Positions 1 through 5,903 of a stretch of DNA of 7,573 bases are shown piece by piece. Positions within the stretch are counted from its first letter, which is position 1; every line of letters starts with the position of its first letter. The stretch is taken from NCBI GenBank assembly GCA_015521265.1, contig WAON01000233.1, positions 1 through 7,573 of the forward strand, read 5' to 3'. The stretch comes from Desulfurococcales archaeon (lineage in GTDB: Archaea; Thermoproteota; Thermoprotei_A; Sulfolobales; Desulfurococcaceae). Position numbers and translations under genes: made by a program. The notes under the pieces are model-generated. The model was not told the DNA's origin. It saw nothing but the letters and a program-made list of their open reading frames with translations, and did not search any database.

Positions 1-757
1 GCGTAACATTCAGAGTTATTCCAGCGACATCCTGGACTTTCTTAAAGTATCTCTGGAATGATACCTGTATCTTTGCATTGTCTAGATGAATAACATTCGG
101 TGTGAATACATTGATTATAACATCGTTGCATGTAGCTGGAATGTATAATATTTTTACATTATTAATCGAGAGAGCAGCGTCCCATGAAGATGCTTTGAAT
201 ACTTTTACTGTTAACTGAGTATTGTATAGGTTTACGCCTGAAACACTCTTTTCTAGATAGACGTTCTTTATGTATACTACATCAGATAACTGGAAGTATG
301 CTAGGTTGATCTTGACAACGGTTACATTAGCTCCATTGTATATAAGGTTTGTTACGTTACCTACCGTATCACCGTTGATGTCTTCCAGAGTACTATTTGT
401 ATATAGGTTTATGACTCCACCATATGGGCTATTTGCTGGGTTACTTACGAATTGGCCAGTATTTGATACATCGAAGAAGTATCCTCCAACGTTAGGATCT
501 ACTGTGTCGTTGCTTAGTATTAATGATATCCTAACTTCTCCCTGAAGCCATGTTAATTGTGTATTATTGATTATAACCCATAATATTGCCTTGTCGGTTA
601 GTAAGACGTTTCCATTAACTGGGGCTAGATCATTGTAGTTAGTGATGCTTCCTCTTACGTATACACCGCCTGTGACCTGTGATGCCCCTGGTGTTGGGAT
701 AGTTGCGAATGGTAGGATCATTAATACTAATAAGAGATACGCATATATACGATTCAT
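1..757 (-). CDS. Secreted, asparagine-rich surface/S-layer-like protein (N-terminal part, cut by window edge)
   Basis: An open frame runs from an ATG at 757 down to base 1 without a stop, giving 252 residues; the C-terminus lies outside the window. The N-terminus MNRIYAYLLLVLMILPFA is a typical signal peptide: one basic residue, a hydrophobic core at about 4-18, then a small/Pro-rich stretch in which cleavage around residues 18-27 is plausible. The rest is beta-rich in character, full of Asn, Thr, Val and Ile, poor in charge, and has one Cys (210). Six N-X-S/T glycosylation sequons are visible (N64, N83, N121, N134, N144, N250). These traits fit a protein on the outside of the cell, such as an S-layer or stalk protein. 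No domain is recognisable by eye. If the organism is Staphylothermus, the tetrabrachion precursor is one candidate, but nothing diagnostic (its coiled-coil stalk) is in view. The start is supported by a GGGTG site 7 nt upstream and a TATA element about 55 nt upstream. Confidence 0.8.
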   Translation of the reverse strand, partial: MNRIYAYLLLVLMILPFATIPTPGASQVTGGVYVRGSITNYNDLAPVNGNVLLTDKAILWVIINNTQLTWLQGEVRISLILSNDTVDPNVGGYFFDVSNTGQFVSNPANSPYGGVINLYTNSTLEDINGDTVGNVTNLIYNGANVTVVKINLAYFQLSDVVYIKNVYLEKSVSGVNLYNTQLTVKVFKASSWDAALSINNVKILYIPATCNDVIINVFTPNVIHLDNAKIQVSFQRYFKKVQDVAGITLNVT

Positions 758-764
758 AGGTGTA

Positions 765-769
765 CACCC
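765..769 (-). promoter_or_regulatory. Ribosome binding site of the surface-protein gene
   Basis: On the minus strand GGGTG lies 7 nt before the ATG at 757 and can pair with the CACC of the archaeal 16S rRNA 3' end. It overlaps a perfect 10-bp palindrome, GGTGTACACC (759-768). This site supports ATG 757 as the start. Confidence 0.5.
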
Positions 770-808
770 AACCGGTTAGTGTTCGTTTATTTTTATTCCT
801 CATCGTTA

Positions 809-825
809 GTATTTAAGGATTTCTC
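809..825 (-). promoter_or_regulatory. Putative BRE/TATA promoter of the surface-protein gene
   Basis: On the minus strand the sequence reads GAGAAATCCTTAAATAC: a purine-rich BRE-like stretch followed by the TATA-like CTTAAATA. An archaeal start site about 26 nt downstream would fall near 787, leaving a leader of about 30 nt that contains the GGGTG ribosome site. A second A/T-rich run at 786-799 (AATAAAAATAA on the minus strand) is a weaker alternative because it would leave almost no leader. Confidence 0.5.
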
Positions 826-876
826 CACTTGTCTACTAATGGATCAATTTTACCGTAGAAATAATGGGTTTTCTGC

Positions 877-890
877 TAGACAATTGTCTA
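877..890. promoter_or_regulatory. Perfect 14-bp palindrome, possible operator
   Basis: TAGACAATTGTCTA is a perfect inverted repeat with no spacer. Its half TTGTCTA occurs again at 829-835, next to the BRE side of the surface-protein promoter. It sits between two divergent genes and is better suited to binding a dimeric regulator than to forming a hairpin, since there is no loop. The regulatory role is inferred from position and symmetry only. Confidence 0.35.
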
Positions 891-968
891 AGTAGTGGTT
901 TATTTAGGTATTATAGGGCGTTTAATCAACTGGGTATATGCTAGTATTAGCGTATTACTTGTTAATCG

Positions 969-978
969 GGTTAAAAAC
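969..978 (+). promoter_or_regulatory. Putative TATA promoter of the PP-loop/ferredoxin gene
   Basis: GGTTAAAAAC places a TATA-like TTAAAAA at 971-977, about 35 nt before the ATG at 1009. The predicted transcript would start near 1000 and have a leader of under 10 nt. An alternative TATA-like TTTATTTA at 899-906 would give a leader of about 80 nt. I cannot choose between them from the sequence alone. Confidence 0.35.
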
Positions 979-998
979 ATATGATATTTAATACAAAT

Positions 999-1005
999 GG
1001 TGTGA
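999..1005 (+). promoter_or_regulatory. Ribosome binding site deciding start of PP-loop/ferredoxin gene
   Basis: GGTGTGA contains the GGTG core complementary to the archaeal anti-Shine-Dalgarno sequence. The spacer is 6 nt to the ATG at 1009 but only 3 nt to the in-frame TTG at 1006, so the ATG is preferred. Confidence 0.5.
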
Positions 1006-1008
1006 TTG

Positions 1009-2982
1009 ATGCGGAAAATATGGCCAAAAACAACAAAAATATACTGGGATCCAGATTATGATGTACCAGTTATTAAGCCAAAGCAGGGTGAAGAAGACCT
1101 ACTCTATGTTTTAAAACTAACCGAGCCAGGAGATGCAAGGCCTGCTTTCCAAAGGGATTTAGAAAAATTATACAATGCTATAAGGTACGAGTACGGCTCT
1201 GATAGAATATTTAATGAATTCTTCCGAGGCAAGTTCCTATTGTTTAATAAAGTGCCTCATTGGGACCAGATGTGGGAGATCGTTGCATCCGGGAATGTTT
1301 TAGGACAGTTATACTACGATCCATTCCGAGAACTCTGGAGGTTCCGTTTAACCTATGCTGGAGCCTACTTAGCAGATCAGCTTGGACTAGTGGACTCGGT
1401 ATATGTTCATGGAAAGATCTATCCTAAAATGAGGCTTAAACACAGCTTATCAACTAGTAGTAGGCAGGTATTGGTTAAAGGGATTAGGGGAGTTATAGGG
1501 TTAGCTGAAAGAATAGATGATAATGAATTCATAGTTGTCAAGTTCTATAAGGAGCGCCGCTTACCGGTTGAGACTAGTAATAAGGGCAGTGATCTCTGGA
1601 GCGTGTTAAAACATAACAGTTATGGTATAGAATTCTATGAGGATAAAGCTATCCGGTTTCTACGTAAAGTCTACCAGCACCACCCTATGAAGCCCGTAGT
1701 ATCCTACTCCGGCGGGAAGGATAGCCTTACAGCGCTACACTTAACGATTAAAGCTCTCGGTGAAGCCGATGTTTTATTTAACGATACAGGGATCGAGCTG
1801 CCGGAAACTATTAAAAACGTAGACTATGTAGCCGAGAAGTATGGTTTAAAACTATTCAAGGCATCAGCGGGCGATATTTTCTGGAAAGCTGTCTGGATAT
1901 TTGGACCACCCGGAAAAGATTACCGCTGGTGTTGCAAGGTTACAAAACTCGTACCAATAGCTAGAACTACCCGGAAAGTCTGGCCCAGTGGAGCCTTGAA
2001 CATTGTAGGGCAGAGAGCTTTCGAATCAATTGATCGAGCCCGTAGCCCCAGTATTTGGCGTAACCGATGGGTACCCCACTTATTAAGCGTTTCACCTATA
2101 CAGGATTGGAACCAGCTTATCGAGTGGCTTTACATTTATAGGGAAAAACTACCCTACAACAAGCTATACGATCAGGGGTTTGAAAGGCTAGGATGCTATG
2201 TTTGCCCATCAAGTACTCTAGCAGAATTCAGAGAGGTTGAGAGGAATTATCCGGAACATTGGGAGAAGTGGATTAGGGTATTAGAGTGGTGGAGGAAGCG
2301 TCTCGAGCAGCCGTATGAATGGATAAAGTATGGGTTATGGAGATGGCTAACTCCAGCAGTAGCAAAGCAAAGACTTGCACACCACATACCCGGCTACACT
2401 ATTGATTGGAGGAAGGAATACGTGTATAGGCTGTTAAACAGTACTATAAACCTAGCACCCTTAAAGGTTGAGAAAGAAAACGGCTATATTAGAACAGTCT
2501 TTAACCGCGAAATAATTACTGGGGAAGCCCAGCTTGAATTCTACAATAATATCCGCATGCTTAAGAAATCAATCTACCGGGAGAATAATACTATTGTAAT
2601 CGAAACAAGGGATACAAGGATAGAAATTGAAGGAAAAATGCTAAGATCAAATATGAAAACAGCTGAGAACTTGGAGGATTTAGCAGATGTTCTAAAAATA
2701 ATATATAGGTTGTATGGATGTGCCCGCTGCGGGAGCTGTGTATTATGGTGTCCCTACAGTCTAGTAAGACTTACTCGTTATGGGCCGCTACCAAATATAC
2801 CATGCCCCGGCTGCCGTATCTGTTTAGAAGTGTGTCCTATTTCTGAGGTCTTGGTTGAAAAAGTAGTTCTACCCTTAATCACTGGTGATCCAGGGATTTG
2901 GAAGAGGCCTAGCCGTAGGCATGGTGTAGAAGTACTCGAGTCTTTTAGAATGGCTGGTGTTATACCGGATGAGGGTGACTAG
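1009..2982 (+). CDS. PAPS-reductase-like PP-loop protein fused to a 2x[4Fe-4S] ferredoxin domain
   Basis: This encodes a 657-residue cytoplasmic protein (numbered from ATG 1009; a TTG at 1006 would add one residue). The central domain, about 225-405, belongs to the PAPS reductase/ATP-pyrophosphatase family: PP-loop SYSGGKDS at 232-239, FNDTGIELPET at 257-267, then a Cys-Cys pair (308/309) and CxxC (396/399). That CC...CxxC set, 86 residues apart, matches the [4Fe-4S] ligands of assimilatory APS reductases. The C-terminal part has two CxxCxxCxxxCP motifs (571/574/577/581 and 599/602/605/609), a ferredoxin-like domain that could deliver electrons to the PP-loop site. Residues about 128-182 may form a PUA-like domain (weak). 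The catalytic cysteine of true APS/PAPS reductases is absent: no Cys lies between 399 and 571. No ATP sulfurylase or sulfite reductase gene is nearby. PP-loop enzymes adenylate or bind adenylated substrates, so a sulfur-transfer or nucleotide-modifying role is possible; the substrate is unknown. Confidence 0.9.
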   Translation: MRKIWPKTTKIYWDPDYDVPVIKPKQGEEDLLYVLKLTEPGDARPAFQRDLEKLYNAIRYEYGSDRIFNEFFRGKFLLFNKVPHWDQMWEIVASGNVLGQLYYDPFRELWRFRLTYAGAYLADQLGLVDSVYVHGKIYPKMRLKHSLSTSSRQVLVKGIRGVIGLAERIDDNEFIVVKFYKERRLPVETSNKGSDLWSVLKHNSYGIEFYEDKAIRFLRKVYQHHPMKPVVSYSGGKDSLTALHLTIKALGEADVLFNDTGIELPETIKNVDYVAEKYGLKLFKASAGDIFWKAVWIFGPPGKDYRWCCKVTKLVPIARTTRKVWPSGALNIVGQRAFESIDRARSPSIWRNRWVPHLLSVSPIQDWNQLIEWLYIYREKLPYNKLYDQGFERLGCYVCPSSTLAEFREVERNYPEHWEKWIRVLEWWRKRLEQPYEWIKYGLWRWLTPAVAKQRLAHHIPGYTIDWRKEYVYRLLNSTINLAPLKVEKENGYIRTVFNREIITGEAQLEFYNNIRMLKKSIYRENNTIVIETRDTRIEIEGKMLRSNMKTAENLEDLADVLKIIYRLYGCARCGSCVLWCPYSLVRLTRYGPLPNIPCPGCRICLEVCPISEVLVEKVVLPLITGDPGIWKRPSRRHGVEVLESFRMAGVIPDEGD

Positions 2983-2984
2983 AA

Positions 2985-5777
2985 TTATTTTAGAAACTTC
3001 TTGATCTTAACATATCTAAGCTCACTCTTATACAGTTCCTCCACGAGGCTTGAACCCCTCCTAAGCTCGTTGAGTATCCTTATAGCCTCACTAGTTCCAA
3101 CACCCGTTGCCGCGAAGAGTAGCGGGATTATTGATCCGAAGTTTAATAGTAGGAGGGCTCTTCTACGTAGATCATTTAATATCTTCTTTTCATCATTACT
3201 TAGCTTTCCACCACTAATGTATTTCTTGATCACTTGGTATTCTTTTTCACCGCTACCCTTAACTGGTGCTAGTGATCTTGAGCCGCACCGGGGACATCGG
3301 TAATCCTTATATTCTAGTATTTCTCTAACAGTTCTAGTCACCCTATACCCGCACTTTATACATATTAATGTTATCTTCCTATTCTTAATCCTTTCAATAT
3401 ACTTCTCCTCATCAATTGCTTGATAGGATGGAGGTAGTTGTTTCTCAGTGTATCCGATAAGTATTTTGAGTAGTTCCCCGTTTGTCTCAACTTCATCGAC
3501 TACTTTGATTTCTCCATTGGCTATTTTACCTGCTATTTCAAATACATGTTGTAGATCATAATCCTTTACCTTTACTTCTCTTAAGGCTTCTACCCCTATT
3601 ACTGTGTCTATATAGCTTTCGAGGAGGCTTTTAGTAATCTTTGTTCTATCCTTAATGTTTATTGCTCCAAATCTCTGTGCTACTTGGTATATTCTCCATT
3701 GTAGTGTTCCGGATGCTTTGGCTATGATTTTTATATTTGTATTATTAATGTAATCCGGGAGTTTTTCTAATACATTCCTTACAAAATAGGCCGACTGGCG
3801 ATCGAGTAGCTTGCTTTCTTCAAGGATTATTATTGAGTATGGAGTTGAATATACGTATAGTTTGTATCCCGGATATCTTGTTGTTAATATGTATTTCAAT
3901 AAGTCTCTTAGGAATTTATTCACTCTTGATCCATAAGGTGCTGTTAAGTATATGATCCTGTGTTTCTTATCGTAGATTACCCGGATTAAGTCCTTTCTTA
4001 TTTTTCGGAGTAGTTCCTCGTATTCATTAAGTTTTCCAATTATGTTATCGTTGATTCCGAGTTTTTCCATGTTAATATTGCTTATTCCTTTGTCTATCAA
4101 GTCGACTACTTTTTGGGCTGTATCATATTCTACTGGTATGTTTTCACCCTCCCAATGGGGTATTACTATGAGTTCTTGGCCGGGCTCCAATGGTTCTACA
4201 TATAGTTTAGCTTCTGCTTCATCGTATTCTACAACTCTCCACGGCTTACCGGCTAGGACGAGGGTATCGTTTGGGTTTATGTTTAATACAACATATTCCT
4301 CTGTTAATGAGCCTATCTTTTTATGGGTTTTAACATCTATAACTACTACGTCTCGGGTATCTGGGATCATTGTGTGGAGGTATATGTAGAGCCTTGTTTT
4401 ACGGGACGGGTAGATTTTCTTATCCCTGCATTTAACTAGTCTTGTATAGCATAGGTATTGTATAACGGCTTCTAATTCATCAATCGACAAATCCTTGTAT
4501 AGCTCGTGTTTCTTTAGTATATCATAGATCTCATCTATATTTACCTCTCCTTTCATCAATGTGTAGATTGCTAGGGAATAGGCGAGTACATCGAATGGTT
4601 TTTTCATAATGATTTCTTTTTCCAAGTCTCCGTTTAGGGCTCGGTGGGCTAGGATTGTTGATTCTAGTATTTGGAGTGGGTTTGTATTAACAATTATACC
4701 GCCCCTAGATACACCGCCAAGCTTGTGCCCGCTCCTCCCCACTCTCTGCTCTAGCCTAACGGCTTGGCGGGGAGAAAGGTATTGGATTACATAGTTGATC
4801 CTTCCAATATCTATTCCCAGCTCCATACTCGATGTAGCGATTAAACCGTTAATCTCTCCTTTTCGAAATTCTTCTTCAACTTCTACGCGGTGTTTCTTAG
4901 ATAAACTCCCATGATGAACTGCTACCCTAAACCTTAAACCGAGCTTATCTACAATTTCATTTAGCAATACACCAAGTTTTTCAGCAAGGGAGCGGGTATT
5001 AGTAAATATCAGAACGTTTTTCTCGGCTCTAATCTTCTCAATTATATAAAGCAAGCGACCAGCTTGCTCTGGATCCAGTCCATCCTCGATGAGCTTTCTA
5101 CACGCGAAACCTTTACATTCTGGAAGCACTACTTCGATCCTTTTCTCCTTACTACTAGTATCCCTAATAATCTTAACTCCTAATGGATCATTTAATATCT
5201 TCGAAGCTTCCCATACATCGCTTAGTGTCGCCGTTAATGCAATCTTCACAATCCTATGCCCCACGTATTCCTCGAGAAAGTGGAGCAGCGTAAACAATAG
5301 GGATCCGCGTTTACTTTCCACAAGCTCCCTGAATTCATCGATCACTACAAATCTAAGATTAACTAATTTTTCCATCATTTTCTCATTAATTAATAAATAA
5401 CTGAGAGTCTCAGGCGTCGTAATTAGTATGTGTGGGGGCTCTTCATTTATTCTTCTCCGCTCCCCACTAGAAGTATCACCGTGTCTCAATGCTACTTTGA
5501 CTTTAAAACAGCTTGCAATCTTCCTGAGTCTCTTCTCTAGGTCCCTATTTAATGCCCTTAACGGTGAAATGTAGAGGGCTGATATTGGTTTATACTTATT
5601 CTTCAATATCTCAAACATTATTGGAAAAACCGCTGCTTCGGTCTTACCCATACCTGTGGGTGCAATAATTATTGCCGACTTTCCACGCTTAACTATGGTT
5701 TTGAATGCTTCTTTCTGAATATAGTTTACCTTCTTATAACCTATTTTATTCAAACAAGATAAAACAACACTGCCCAA
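2985..5777 (-). CDS. Lhr-like superfamily 2 DEAD/DEAH helicase with C-terminal zinc ribbon
   Basis: This 930-residue protein carries two RecA-like helicase domains. Visible motifs are Q21, motif I APTGMGKT (39-46), Ia SPLRALNRD (71-79), Ib ITTPETL (119-125), motif II DEFR (147-150) followed by SKRG, motif III LTATL (181-185), IV VLIFTNTRS (255-263), V TSSMELGIDIG (315-325) and VI QRVGRSGH (344-351). The SKRG after motif II and the GRSGH of motif VI are hallmarks of the Lhr family, which unwinds nucleic acids in DNA repair or RNA processing. A region of about 385-460 probably forms the winged helix. Near the C-terminus CxxC-x18-CxxC (806/809/828/831) looks like a zinc ribbon. Motif II has Arg where the family has His. 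The start is a TTG at 5777 with GGGGTG 8 nt upstream; the ATG at 5793 is out of frame and soon stops. The gene converges on the PP-loop gene with a 2-bp gap and diverges from the HerA-like gene. Which archaeal Lhr clade it belongs to cannot be settled by eye. Confidence 0.93.
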   Translation of the reverse strand: MGSVVLSCLNKIGYKKVNYIQKEAFKTIVKRGKSAIIIAPTGMGKTEAAVFPIMFEILKNKYKPISALYISPLRALNRDLEKRLRKIASCFKVKVALRHGDTSSGERRRINEEPPHILITTPETLSYLLINEKMMEKLVNLRFVVIDEFRELVESKRGSLLFTLLHFLEEYVGHRIVKIALTATLSDVWEASKILNDPLGVKIIRDTSSKEKRIEVVLPECKGFACRKLIEDGLDPEQAGRLLYIIEKIRAEKNVLIFTNTRSLAEKLGVLLNEIVDKLGLRFRVAVHHGSLSKKHRVEVEEEFRKGEINGLIATSSMELGIDIGRINYVIQYLSPRQAVRLEQRVGRSGHKLGGVSRGGIIVNTNPLQILESTILAHRALNGDLEKEIIMKKPFDVLAYSLAIYTLMKGEVNIDEIYDILKKHELYKDLSIDELEAVIQYLCYTRLVKCRDKKIYPSRKTRLYIYLHTMIPDTRDVVVIDVKTHKKIGSLTEEYVVLNINPNDTLVLAGKPWRVVEYDEAEAKLYVEPLEPGQELIVIPHWEGENIPVEYDTAQKVVDLIDKGISNINMEKLGINDNIIGKLNEYEELLRKIRKDLIRVIYDKKHRIIYLTAPYGSRVNKFLRDLLKYILTTRYPGYKLYVYSTPYSIIILEESKLLDRQSAYFVRNVLEKLPDYINNTNIKIIAKASGTLQWRIYQVAQRFGAINIKDRTKITKSLLESYIDTVIGVEALREVKVKDYDLQHVFEIAGKIANGEIKVVDEVETNGELLKILIGYTEKQLPPSYQAIDEEKYIERIKNRKITLICIKCGYRVTRTVREILEYKDYRCPRCGSRSLAPVKGSGEKEYQVIKKYISGGKLSNDEKKILNDLRRRALLLLNFGSIIPLLFAATGVGTSEAIRILNELRRGSSLVEELYKSELRYVKIKKFLK

Positions 5778-5785
5778 AACAAAAA

Positions 5786-5791
5786 CACCCC
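5786..5791 (-). promoter_or_regulatory. Ribosome binding site supporting the helicase TTG start
   Basis: On the minus strand GGGGTG lies 8 nt upstream of the TTG at 5777. It is the only strong ribosome site near the beginning of this frame and is the reason for accepting a TTG start; the frame closes upstream with a TAA at 5801-5799. Confidence 0.55.
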
Positions 5792-5832
5792 ATAAATATT
5801 AACTATCCACTACCAATTCTAATGAGAACCAA

Positions 5833-5840
5833 TTTTAAAA
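5833..5840 (-). promoter_or_regulatory. Putative TATA element of the helicase gene (symmetric, possibly shared)
   Basis: TTTTAAAA is its own reverse complement. Read on the minus strand it predicts a start near 5810 and a leader of about 33 nt before the TTG at 5777. Read on the plus strand it is preceded by AACCAA, a fair BRE-like sequence, and would start transcription near 5863 toward the HerA-like gene. The direction cannot be fixed by sequence alone. Confidence 0.45.
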
Positions 5841-5862
5841 CTGCCTTAATATAAGGTAATCC

Positions 5863-5870
5863 TATATAAT
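5863..5870 (+). promoter_or_regulatory. Putative TATA element of the HerA-like gene
   Basis: TATATAAT predicts a transcript start near 5893, giving about 11 nt of leader before TTG 5904 or about 41 nt before ATG 5934. A second TATA-like run, TATAAAAT at 5895-5902, would start transcription near 5924 and permit only the ATG at 5934. Confidence 0.35.
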
Positions 5871-5903
5871 AATGGGGAACCGAGTACTTCAAGGTATAAA
5901 ATA

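Noticed and set aside
270..545. 91-codon plus-strand open frame
   Set aside because: It lies antisense to the surface-protein frame, which has a signal peptide, promoter and ribosome site; the plus-strand product shows no recognisable features.
1009..2982. Assignment as a cysH sulfate-assimilation enzyme
   Set aside because: The fold and Fe-S cysteines fit, but the catalytic cysteine is missing and no sulfate-assimilation genes are adjacent, so the gene symbol is withheld.
3001..5400. Plus-strand open frames of 61-115 codons at 3001-3303, 4042-4389, 4609-4794 and 5089-5400
   Set aside because: All lie inside the well-supported helicase gene on the opposite strand; their Ser/Leu/Thr-rich products are typical antisense shadows.
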